Assembly: GCA_051747965.1 (NCBI GenBank)
Contig: JBNJGS010000004.1
Coordinates: 1 to 64,000 of the forward strand
Direction: 5' to 3'
From: JAQIBY01 sp051747965
Lineage (GTDB): Bacteria; Bacteroidota; Bacteroidia; Bacteroidales; ML635J-15
Length of the DNA: 64,000 bases
Position 1 is the first letter of the stretch; the number at the start of each line of letters is the position of its first letter. Positions 8,639-16,825 of the stretch are shown here, piece by piece. Made by a program: the position numbers and the translations under genes. The notes beneath the pieces are model-generated. The model was given only the letters and a program-made list of their open reading frames with translations, had not been told where the DNA came from and ran no database searches.

Positions 8639-11475
8639 AAAACCTGAATTTTCTTCAATCTGTAGCAAAATATATATACGATAAGCAGCATGACAATCTT
8701 CAGGAACAGGTAGTGGTTGTGCCAAATATTCGCGCGGGCTTGTACCTGAGACGCTATCTTGGAGAAATGATGGAAGGCCCGGGCTGGTCTCCGGAAATTA
8801 TTTCCGTGCAGGACTTCTTTTATCAGCAATCAGATCTGAAAGCCGAAGAACCCGTGCCACTGGTTTTCGAATTGTACAAAACCTTTGTTGATGTCAAACC
8901 GGGATTGTTTGACAGCTTTGATTCCTTTTATCCCTGGGGTGAAATTATTTTGTCAGATTTTAATGATATCGATAAAAACCTTGCCAATGCTTCTCAGCTA
9001 TTTGCCAATCTCACTGATCTCAAGAAAATTGATCTGTTGTATGCTGACGTGAACGAGGAGGTGACCGCCCATATAAAGAAATTCTGGAGTGAGTTTGAGC
9101 CTGATAATAATCATTACTCTAAAGAGCGTTTTCTGGAGGTATGGCAACACATGCTCAAGGTTTATGACAGGTACAGGAAACGACTGAAAGAACAAAAATC
9201 CGGATATGAAGGCATGATAAGTCGTGCTGTTGCTGAAAACCTGGATAATGCACTCTTTCCCGATGAAAAACCGAAATATTTTTTTGTGGGATTCAATGTG
9301 TTGAGTGCTGCTGAAGAAACTGTTTTCAGATATTTTAAAAACCATCATGAGGCAGAATTCTTCTGGCAATATGAGGAAAATATCATTCAAGACCCACACC
9401 ATGAAGCTTTTCGCTTTGTCAGGGAGCTGATCAGGAAATTTCCGCTACCCAGGGACTTTAGCTATGACCGGAAAATGCGTGAAAAAAAAGTGCTGAATAT
9501 CTATTCTGTACCCTCCAAAACTGCGCAGGCAAAACTTGCATCCACCCTGATTGAGAAATATCTCATCCCCGTGGACCCTGAGCTTGAGCATTCCGGACTT
9601 GTGTTACCGGATGAGTCCCTGCTGCATCCTGTCTTGTATTCTGTCCCGGAATCGGTGAAACATGTGAATGTTACCATGGGATTTCCCATTTCTTACGCAC
9701 CCCAGACCAGCATCATACAAATACTTGCAGGTTTGCAAAAAAATTTCAGCTCAGATACCTGGTATCATAAGGATGTCCTCAAGGTATTGAATCATCCTCT
9801 GGTGCGCATAGTTTCTGCAGAAACCAGCCAGGAAATCAAAAACAAAATATTCAGGCAGAATATGATACGCATATCAGGTGAGGCGCTTAAAACCGGTGAT
9901 ACCGTGCTGGATGAGATATTTTCTCACACTGAAGATGTGATGGAAACCGGAGAATATTTCAGCAGGATACTTAAGCTGCTATATGAAGGAATGCGTACCA
10001 TGGAAGATGTGGAATTTGATAAAGAAATTGTTTATCAGATGTATCGAAACATCAACAGGTTCAATGAATATCTTGTGAAAGACCGTATTTATTTCAAATC
10101 TGCAAAAACTTATCTCTGGCTGGTGTCATCCATGCTGAATAAACTCAGTGTGGCTTTTTCCGGTGAACCGATGAGAGGATTGCAGGTCATGGGAATGCTG
10201 GAGACCAGGCTTATCGATTTTGAAAACCTCATCATCCTTTCCATGAATGAGGGGCATTTCCCGGGGCAGAGTTTTAAGAAAAGCTTTATTCCTTACAATC
10301 TGAGACATGCATTCAATTTGCCAACCATTGAGCTGCAGGATGCCATACACGCTTATTATTTTTACCGGATGATATTGCATCCGGAAAATGTATTCCTGGT
10401 GTACAATAGTTCAGATGAGGGATTTAATAAAGGTGAAAAAAGCCGGTATATCCAGCAGATCATGCATGAACTTGATGCCCCGGTGAAAGAAATTCCCGTG
10501 TTCAATCAAACGGAATCCAAAAAGAAATCAGAGCGGGTGATAGAAAAAGATGAATTTGCCCTCTCTGTGCTGAAGCAATATACCGGAAGCAAACCGGAAA
10601 AACAGTTTTCACCGTCCCAGTTGAATACATACATCAAATGTTCCATGGCATTTTATTACAAGTATATACTCGGCATCAAAGAGCCGGATGAAATGCTTGA
10701 GCAAATAGGGAATATGGAGCTGGGAAATGTCCTGCATCAGGCCATGTGTGAATTGTATAAACCATACATGAACAGGGAAGTTGTTCTTGCTGACATTGAA
10801 TCCATGCTGAAACAGGAAGACAGAATCCTTTCTGCGGTGCACGATGCTTATCAAATGGAAATGAAAGTCAGCAAACTCGATGTATCGGGTATAAATGCGC
10901 TTGGCATTGAAGCTGTTATCAATTACGTGAAAGGCATCCTGCAAACTGACAAGAAGAGGGCTCCCTTTGTTTATCTGGAAGGGGAGATGTACTGTACAAG
11001 TGTTTTCAGGGCAGTGAAAGGTGATGCAGAAATAAATTGTGGTTTTCACGGGACCATAGACAGGCTGGAGAGAGATGATTCATTGCTTCGGGTGATAGAT
11101 TACAAAACGGGACAGGCCAAAAATGTTGCTAAGAACAAAGCAATGTCTGATTTTTTTGAAAGAAACAGAAAAAACGAAGGAGATCATGTATTTCAGATTC
11201 TGTTTTATACCTGGCTGATTCATCGCCAGGACGAGGGCAAGGCCTATGCTGCATACCGTCTGTACCCGATGATTATGTACACGCGTGGCAACAAAATAAT
11301 ATCGGGCTTTGCCCTGGATGACAAGAAGCCTGACGATTACCGTGACGTGATGGAGGCATTTGAGGCAGAACTCTCAGAACTGATACACGAGATATTCAGT
11401 CCTGCTGTTCCCTTTCACATGACTGAAGTCATGGAGACATGCAATACCTGTCCATACTTCCATATGTGTCATTGA
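8635..11475 (+). CDS. AddB-like PD-(D/E)XK nuclease, probable Fe-S protein
   Basis: A 946-residue protein. I place the start at the ATG at 8635, which overlaps the aroC stop as ATGA; an in-frame start at 8545 would lie inside aroC. The N-terminal half resembles the inactivated helicase part of AddB (VVVVPNIRAGLYLRRYL; LQVMGMLETRL; ILSMNEGHFP). The C-terminal nuclease has FSPSQLNTYIKC and IDYKTG. C669 before the nuclease core plus C936, C939 and C945 (CNTCPYFHMC, CX2CX5C) reproduce the four-cysteine pattern of the AddB 4Fe-4S cluster. It probably works in double-strand-break end processing, but no AddA-type helicase gene is next to it, so the partner must be elsewhere or absent. It ends 12 bp from the convergent OmpA-type gene. 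Confidence 0.82.
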   Translation: MKNLNFLQSVAKYIYDKQHDNLQEQVVVVPNIRAGLYLRRYLGEMMEGPGWSPEIISVQDFFYQQSDLKAEEPVPLVFELYKTFVDVKPGLFDSFDSFYPWGEIILSDFNDIDKNLANASQLFANLTDLKKIDLLYADVNEEVTAHIKKFWSEFEPDNNHYSKERFLEVWQHMLKVYDRYRKRLKEQKSGYEGMISRAVAENLDNALFPDEKPKYFFVGFNVLSAAEETVFRYFKNHHEAEFFWQYEENIIQDPHHEAFRFVRELIRKFPLPRDFSYDRKMREKKVLNIYSVPSKTAQAKLASTLIEKYLIPVDPELEHSGLVLPDESLLHPVLYSVPESVKHVNVTMGFPISYAPQTSIIQILAGLQKNFSSDTWYHKDVLKVLNHPLVRIVSAETSQEIKNKIFRQNMIRISGEALKTGDTVLDEIFSHTEDVMETGEYFSRILKLLYEGMRTMEDVEFDKEIVYQMYRNINRFNEYLVKDRIYFKSAKTYLWLVSSMLNKLSVAFSGEPMRGLQVMGMLETRLIDFENLIILSMNEGHFPGQSFKKSFIPYNLRHAFNLPTIELQDAIHAYYFYRMILHPENVFLVYNSSDEGFNKGEKSRYIQQIMHELDAPVKEIPVFNQTESKKKSERVIEKDEFALSVLKQYTGSKPEKQFSPSQLNTYIKCSMAFYYKYILGIKEPDEMLEQIGNMELGNVLHQAMCELYKPYMNREVVLADIESMLKQEDRILSAVHDAYQMEMKVSKLDVSGINALGIEAVINYVKGILQTDKKRAPFVYLEGEMYCTSVFRAVKGDAEINCGFHGTIDRLERDDSLLRVIDYKTGQAKNVAKNKAMSDFFERNRKNEGDHVFQILFYTWLIHRQDEGKAYAAYRLYPMIMYTRGNKIISGFALDDKKPDDYRDVMEAFEAELSELIHEIFSPAVPFHMTEVMETCNTCPYFHMCH

Positions 11476-11487
11476 TTGTAGGCTGGG

Positions 11488-13980
11488 TTACTCCACCCGC
11501 AATTCTGCAGGTACAACAAAGGGCAGAATCTCAATATTGTTTTTCTCCGTGGTATTCATCAGTTCTATTTCCGCACGGCGGTTATACTGACGCGCCCTGT
11601 TTGTGTCAAGTTGCCTGGCGATGGGTTGTGTATCGCCATAGCTTTTCAGGCTGATTCGCTCCTTGTTTACGCCTTTTTCCACAAGGTAACTACTGATGGA
11701 TTCTGCACGTTTTTTCCCAAGCCACATATTGTAACTGTCTGTCCCGTAATGATCACAATGGCCGTTTATCTGAATGCTGATTTCAGGATGATTGGTCAGG
11801 TAACGGGCCAGTTGACTCAGATTGGCACGATGCTCTGCCGTAAGTTCATAACTGTCAAAATCAAAAAGCACCTGCTTTATACTTAATACCCCTTCCTTCC
11901 CTGATTTATCCTTTTCAATTCTGTATTGCTCAGGTACATCTATGTCTGCCATTTGAATTGTATTTCCTGCACCAAGAGGCAGAAACTCAACACGGCGGTT
12001 GTATTGTCTGGCATTGTCATCTTCAAGCTGTTTTGCCACCGGATGTTTTTCACCAAAAGATTCTGTTTGCAGTTGCTCTGAATCAACGCCTTCGTTTTTC
12101 AGAACTTCTTTTACGGCATTTGCACGTTCCAGCCCCAGTCTGTAATTGAAGCTTTCTGATCCTTTGTGGTCAGTATGGCCCTGTATGCTTAGTTTTACAT
12201 CTGTGTTTTCCCGGAGGACTCCGGCAAGCTCTGTTAAGTTTTCCTTGTGCTGATAATCAATATTTGTGCTGTTGTAATCAAAGTACACCGGTTGGGCAAC
12301 ATAAAACTGATCTTTTCCGGCTTCCTCCTCTTTCCTGAGGGCAAGTGCCATTTCTGAAGCACTCAGGTATATATCGAGCGGATAATCCTCTTTTTCATAG
12401 CCAATTGGAACACTTACATTTACAACCTGGTTCTTTATGTTTTCCGAGCTCATGGCAACAAGAGTGACTTTTCCTACCGGTATTTGATCCTCAGTAAATC
12501 TGCCGTTTTCCCGGGGATGCAGTATGTTAACTGTATCGCCGGTTTCGTCACTGATGACTGCGATTTGCAAATCTGCCGGTATTGTATTGTCAAGCTCCGG
12601 AATGTATATTTGTCCTTCCAGTCTTACGAAATCTTTTTCATAGGGCATTCTCAGGCTAAAGCAGTCTGATCCACTGATGCCTTCTCTTCGTTTGTTGCTG
12701 TTTTGGGGGCAATAAATAAATTTACCCTGAAAACTGACAATATAGGCCAGATCATTGCCAACCGTATTGTAAGGGTAACCAAGATTGATGGGTTCATTCC
12801 ATTGGTTATTGAGCGAATCATATACAGAAACAAACATGTCAAATCCTCCCATATTCCCATGTGATTCGCTGGCAAAATACAATTGATTTTCACGTTCCAG
12901 CAAGAAGGGTGTTTCCTCGTGTAATGCTGTGTTGATATTGCCTCCAAGGTTTTCCGGTTCTGACCATTTGCCTTCTTCATCAGTTTCTGAAATATACAAA
13001 TCGAGGCCCCCAAGGCCCCCTGGCCGTTCAGAAGTGAAATACATTTTGTCTTCTGCCTTGTTCATGACAGCATGAGATTCCCATTTTCCGCTGTTAATAT
13101 TGTTGTTTAGCTTTTTTGCAGCATTCCATTTTCCATTTTCAAATTCGGCTGCATAGATATTTCCATCATCGGAATCATCATGTACAAGCAAAAGCCGAGT
13201 GCCGTCAAATGATAATGATACGGGCATGATGTACCTGCCAGTTTTCAGGTCTTCGGTGATATTTTCCGGATCGCTCCACCTGCCGTCTTCCCATGTTGAA
13301 TAATAAATATCATCCATTGGTATATGGTATTGATCGCGGTCTGTATTAATATCTGATGGAAAAACATTGCTGGTACCCATGGTATATACAAATACGGAAT
13401 CATTTCCACTAATAACAGGGCATCGCAACAGCTGACCCTCAGGAATGCTGATGTCAAAACTATACTTTTTGACTTCAAATTTTTCCGGCGGATTGGATAT
13501 GGAATATTCGCAACTGGAAATTTCCCTGTCAATAAGTTCTTCTGTCAGGGCTTCATTGTTGCGCTCATCAAAAGCTTTATAAGTTTTCAAATGATCCATT
13601 GCTTTTTCGTAGTTCCCAGTTAGCCGGTATGCAATCCCAAGATAATACTCCGTTTCTGCCGGCGCCTGGTCTTCCCCAAAATTGTCTTTGTAGCCGGTGG
13701 ATATGTTTTCTGAGGCTTTGGACAGCCATTCTTTTGCAAGATCAATATCATTCAGTGCCTCACTGTGCAGGTAACAATAACCAATTTTAAAGGCGTACTT
13801 GCTGTTTTCATTGTCTTTATCATACAATTGCAGGTATGTATTCAATGCTTCATCAAAATCAGAACTTGCAATATGGCGTTCGGCTTTTTTCCACAAGCTC
13901 CTTTCACCTGCAGCATAACCTGATACAGAAATAAGTGAAAGTAAAATAACTAAGCTGAGAAAAATGGGTTTGGTTTTCAT
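11488..13980 (-). CDS. Outer-membrane TPR/PD40 protein with tandem OmpA domains
   Basis: An 830-residue secreted protein: signal peptide (1-24), TPR-like helices (about 30-160), WD40/PD40-like propeller repeats (about 180-440, with repeated FTSERPGGLGG- and FASESHGNMGG-type blades), a beta-sandwich (about 450-545), then two OmpA peptidoglycan-binding domains (about 565-680 and 700-815). Both OmpA copies keep the diaminopimelate-contacting Asp and Arg (GHTD/LERA; GHCD/KKRA) and the terminal NRR(V/A)E. A short tail follows the second. TPR-PD40-OmpA is the layout of PorE-like and other Bacteroidota envelope anchors; a duplicated OmpA domain is unusual. It likely ties an outer-membrane complex to peptidoglycan, and a link to T9SS is only a suggestion. 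Confidence 0.85.
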   Translation of the reverse strand: MKTKPIFLSLVILLSLISVSGYAAGERSLWKKAERHIASSDFDEALNTYLQLYDKDNENSKYAFKIGYCYLHSEALNDIDLAKEWLSKASENISTGYKDNFGEDQAPAETEYYLGIAYRLTGNYEKAMDHLKTYKAFDERNNEALTEELIDREISSCEYSISNPPEKFEVKKYSFDISIPEGQLLRCPVISGNDSVFVYTMGTSNVFPSDINTDRDQYHIPMDDIYYSTWEDGRWSDPENITEDLKTGRYIMPVSLSFDGTRLLLVHDDSDDGNIYAAEFENGKWNAAKKLNNNINSGKWESHAVMNKAEDKMYFTSERPGGLGGLDLYISETDEEGKWSEPENLGGNINTALHEETPFLLERENQLYFASESHGNMGGFDMFVSVYDSLNNQWNEPINLGYPYNTVGNDLAYIVSFQGKFIYCPQNSNKRREGISGSDCFSLRMPYEKDFVRLEGQIYIPELDNTIPADLQIAVISDETGDTVNILHPRENGRFTEDQIPVGKVTLVAMSSENIKNQVVNVSVPIGYEKEDYPLDIYLSASEMALALRKEEEAGKDQFYVAQPVYFDYNSTNIDYQHKENLTELAGVLRENTDVKLSIQGHTDHKGSESFNYRLGLERANAVKEVLKNEGVDSEQLQTESFGEKHPVAKQLEDDNARQYNRRVEFLPLGAGNTIQMADIDVPEQYRIEKDKSGKEGVLSIKQVLFDFDSYELTAEHRANLSQLARYLTNHPEISIQINGHCDHYGTDSYNMWLGKKRAESISSYLVEKGVNKERISLKSYGDTQPIARQLDTNRARQYNRRAEIELMNTTEKNNIEILPFVVPAELRVE

Positions 13981-13991
13981 TTTTTCTATAT

Positions 13992-14022
13992 TTTCATTTC
14001 CATAAAATAACCAATAAATTTG
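13992..14022 (+). promoter_or_regulatory. Candidate promoter of the YjbQ gene
   Basis: A TTTC at 13992-13995 is followed after 19 bp by TAAATTTG (14015-14022), an exact TAnnTTTG -7 box. Initiation near 14028 would leave a leader of about 28 nt before the ATG at 14056. This favours that start over the in-frame one at 14020. Confidence 0.45.
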
Positions 14023-14055
14023 TTAAATGTTTTTCTAAAAATAAAAAATTATACT

Positions 14056-14466
14056 ATGAGTATACATAATACCCTTGAATTGGCTCCTATGTCACAGGGA
14101 TTTCACCTGATAACTGATAAAGTTGTTGACAAAATAGGAAAATTGCCCGAAAACGGGCTCTTGAATCTGTTTGTGAAGCATACATCTGCCGGAATTACGC
14201 TCAATGAAAATGCAGATCCCGATGTGCGTAGGGATTTTCATAGATTTATCAATGATATGATTCCCGAATCTTATCCGCATTTCAGACATACCCTGGAAGG
14301 CAGTGATGATATGCCTGCTCATATCAAGGCATCTCTGCTTGGTCAGTCATTGCAGATACCTGTACAAAACGGGAGACTGGCCCTTGGCACATGGCAGGGC
14401 ATTTATTTTTGTGAATTCAGAAAAAATGCCGGACCCAGAAGTATAATTCTTACGATAATTTCCTGA
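14056..14466 (+). CDS. YjbQ/UPF0047 family protein (secondary thiamine-phosphate synthase type)
   Basis: A 136-residue protein of the YjbQ/UPF0047 family. Signature elements are HTSAGITLNENADPDVRRD, the DDMPAHIKASLLG segment and GTWQGIYFCEFR near the C-terminus. The conserved histidines and acidic residues of the trimeric active or metal site are present (H in VKHTSAG, H in MPAHIK). Family members can weakly replace thiamine phosphate synthase in E. coli, but the true cellular role is unsettled. An in-frame start 12 codons upstream would add an AT-rich-coded tail and would overlap the -7 box, so 14056 is preferred. The next gene encodes a thiamine-diphosphate enzyme (IorA), although the 82 bp gap does not prove co-transcription. 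Confidence 0.88.
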   Translation: MSIHNTLELAPMSQGFHLITDKVVDKIGKLPENGLLNLFVKHTSAGITLNENADPDVRRDFHRFINDMIPESYPHFRHTLEGSDDMPAHIKASLLGQSLQIPVQNGRLALGTWQGIYFCEFRKNAGPRSIILTIIS

Positions 14467-14548
14467 ATCATGCTGTGTGACATGATGTGTTTTCCCGATT
14501 TTTCGTATTTTCGTCAGGTTTAAAGATAACATTGAAAATTAAAATATT

Positions 14549-16144
14549 ATGCAAAAATTATTATTGCTTGGAGATGAGGCGATTGCCCAGGGTGCAATCG
14601 ACGGAGGAATGTCCGGTTGTTATGCATACCCGGGAACTCCATCAACGGAAATTATGGAATATGTTCAGCAGTCAAAGCAAGCTGCTGAAATGAAAATTCA
14701 CAGAGAATGGTCAGCAAATGAGAAAACTGCCACAGAAGGTGCCATCGGCATGTCTTATGGTGGCAAACGTGCCATGGCATGCATGAAACATGTCGGATTG
14801 AATGTTGCTGCAGATGCATTTGTAAATGCTTCAATTACCGGTGTAAACGGAGGCCTTGTTATCCTTTCAGCCGATGATCCCAGCATGCATTCCTCACAAA
14901 ATGAGCAGGATTCCCGGTTTTACGGCGACTTTGCAATGATTCCGATTCTGGAACCTTCAAATCAGCAGGAGGCATATGACATGGCTTATGGTGCTTTTGA
15001 ATTGTCGGAAAAATTCAACGTTCCGGTATTGTTAAGAGTAACAACCAGGTTGGCACATTCCCGCTCAGGTGTTGAAACCAGGGCAGGGAAGGAGCAAAGA
15101 AAAACTGCGCTGCCGGAAAACCCAAGGCAATTTGTATTGCTTCCATCCATTGCCCGTGAGAATTACAAAAAATTGCTGGAAATGCAGCCGGCCATTGAGA
15201 AAGCTTCCGATGATTCAGAATATAATCAGTACATTGATGGTACAGATAAATCCATCGGCGTTGTTGCCTGTGGTATAGCCTATAACTACCTGATGGAGAA
15301 TTATCCTGAAGGTTGCCCTTATCCCATCATAAAGATATCACAATATCCTGCTCCGCGTGCTCACCTTGAGCGAATGAAAGAGGAGTGTGATGAGATTATG
15401 GTTCTCGAAGAAGGCTACCCCTTACTGGAAGAAAAGCTGCGCGGTTTTTATAATGACGGCATTATCATTCACGGGCGCCTCAATGGCTCCCTTCCGCGCG
15501 ACGGTGAATTGAACCCGGGTTTTGTAGCCAAAGCCATGGGTATTGAAGTGAAAGAAGGAGAGTCCATTCCTGAAGACGTGGCAGGACGCCCGCCGGCCCT
15601 TTGTCCGGGTTGTAGCCACAGGGATGTCTATAATGCACTGAACGAAGCTCTGGAACCTTATGGTACCGGACGAGTTTTCTCCGATATCGGTTGTTATACC
15701 CTTGGTGCGCTGGCACCGTTTAACGCGATCAACTCCTGTGTTGACATGGGTGCGTCGGTAACCATGGCTGTTGGTGCAGCTGATGCAGGCATTGTGCCTG
15801 CTGTATCCATGATTGGGGATTCAACTTTTACTCACAGTGGCATGACCGGCCTGCTGGACGCTGTCATCAAGAATTCACCCATCGTGGTAATTATCTCCGA
15901 TAACAGCACTACCGGAATGACAGGCGGACAGAAATCTCATGCTGAAGGCCGCCTCTTTGATATTGTCAAAGGCCTTGGTGTGCCGGAAGAACATGTGCGT
16001 AAAATGAATCCGCTCAAAAAATACCACGAGGAAAATGTGCAGATTCTTAAAGAAGAGCTTGAATATAACGGTGTAAGCGTGGTTATCCCACAGCGTGAAT
16101 GTATTCAGACAGCAGCCAAAAAGAAACGCGCTGCCAAAAAATAA
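14549..16144 (+). CDS. iorA: Indolepyruvate oxidoreductase subunit alpha, ferredoxin-domain-less form
   Basis: A 531-residue thiamine-diphosphate 2-oxoacid oxidoreductase subunit that decarboxylates aryl pyruvates to aryl-acetyl-CoA. The N-terminal pyrimidine-binding domain starts LLLGDEAIAQGA and carries AYPGTPSTEIM. The C-terminal ThDP domain has CPGCSHRDVYNAL, DIGCYTLGA, and GDSTFTHSG...DNSTTGMTGGQ. The usual C-terminal 2x[4Fe-4S] ferredoxin domain of IorA (about 600-residue enzymes) is missing: the protein ends shortly after VVIPQRECIQ in a Lys/Ala-rich tail. Electrons must therefore leave by another route, perhaps a separate ferredoxin or a cluster in a partner. The iorB gene follows after 26 bp. 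Confidence 0.9.
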   Translation: MQKLLLLGDEAIAQGAIDGGMSGCYAYPGTPSTEIMEYVQQSKQAAEMKIHREWSANEKTATEGAIGMSYGGKRAMACMKHVGLNVAADAFVNASITGVNGGLVILSADDPSMHSSQNEQDSRFYGDFAMIPILEPSNQQEAYDMAYGAFELSEKFNVPVLLRVTTRLAHSRSGVETRAGKEQRKTALPENPRQFVLLPSIARENYKKLLEMQPAIEKASDDSEYNQYIDGTDKSIGVVACGIAYNYLMENYPEGCPYPIIKISQYPAPRAHLERMKEECDEIMVLEEGYPLLEEKLRGFYNDGIIIHGRLNGSLPRDGELNPGFVAKAMGIEVKEGESIPEDVAGRPPALCPGCSHRDVYNALNEALEPYGTGRVFSDIGCYTLGALAPFNAINSCVDMGASVTMAVGAADAGIVPAVSMIGDSTFTHSGMTGLLDAVIKNSPIVVIISDNSTTGMTGGQKSHAEGRLFDIVKGLGVPEEHVRKMNPLKKYHEENVQILKEELEYNGVSVVIPQRECIQTAAKKKRAAKK

Positions 16145-16170
16145 TAGTAAAACGATTAAAATCAGAAAAG

Positions 16171-16755
16171 ATGAAACGTGATATAATTTTAGCCGGCGTC
16201 GGCGGACAAGGAATTCTAACCATAGCGGCAGCCATTGGCACAGCCGCTGTCAATAAAGGTCTTTACCTGAAACAGGCAGAAGTGCATGGAATGAGTCAGC
16301 GTGGCGGTGATGTACAGTCCAATCTGCGGATATCGGACAAGCCTATCTATTCAGACCTGATCGCCAAAGGCGGAGCTGATATCATCCTTTCGGTAGAGCC
16401 CATGGAAGCACTGCGCTATCTGCCTCTCCTGAAAGAATCAGGTTATGTTATCACCAACACCAAACCTTTTGTTAATATCCCGAATTATCCTGAAATGGAT
16501 AAACTGATGGAGAAAATTGAAGGTCTGAAAAATAAGGTTGCTTTGGATGCTGATAAAATTGCCAGGGAAGACATCGGATCTGCCCGTGCATCCAATATTG
16601 TGATGCTTGGTGCCGCTTTGCCCGTTCTTGGCTTTGAGGTGGGAGAACTTGAAAATGCCATCCGCGAACTCTTTGGACGCAAAGGTGAAAAAATCGTGGA
16701 GATGAATATTAAAGCACTGCATGCAGGCCGCGAGTTTGCAGAGAAAAATATGTGA
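16171..16755 (+). CDS. iorB: Indolepyruvate oxidoreductase subunit beta
   Basis: A 194-residue gamma-type 2-oxoacid oxidoreductase subunit. It begins MKRDIILAGVGGQGILT, the family's N-terminal glycine-rich motif, and continues with EVHGMSQRGGDVQSNLRIS and DIILSVEPMEALRYL. The ATG at 16171 is chosen; an in-frame start at 16099 would lie inside iorA. It forms the second subunit of the IorAB complex with the preceding gene and is followed by a strong terminator hairpin, so the unit iorA-iorB appears complete. Aromatic amino-acid fermentation, or the reverse reductive synthesis of aryl pyruvates, is the likely physiological use. Confidence 0.92.
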   Translation: MKRDIILAGVGGQGILTIAAAIGTAAVNKGLYLKQAEVHGMSQRGGDVQSNLRISDKPIYSDLIAKGGADIILSVEPMEALRYLPLLKESGYVITNTKPFVNIPNYPEMDKLMEKIEGLKNKVALDADKIAREDIGSARASNIVMLGAALPVLGFEVGELENAIRELFGRKGEKIVEMNIKALHAGREFAEKNM

Positions 16756-16770
16756 TAAATTATTTTTTTG

Positions 16771-16812
16771 ACAAAAGCATCATTCATCAGACGGATGATG
16801 CTTTTGTTTTTG
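16771..16812 (+). terminator. Rho-independent terminator after iorB
   Basis: The 13 bp arms acaaaagcatcat (16771-16783) and atgatgcttttgt (16795-16807) pair perfectly around an 11 nt loop and are followed by a T-rich run. It separates iorAB from the transporter gene starting at 16826. Confidence 0.8.
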
Positions 16813-16825
16813 TAAGCTGCTGCCT

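Noticed and set aside
14020..14055. Upstream start for the YjbQ gene
   Set aside because: The extra 12 codons overlap the candidate -7 box and lie outside the conserved N-terminus of the family.
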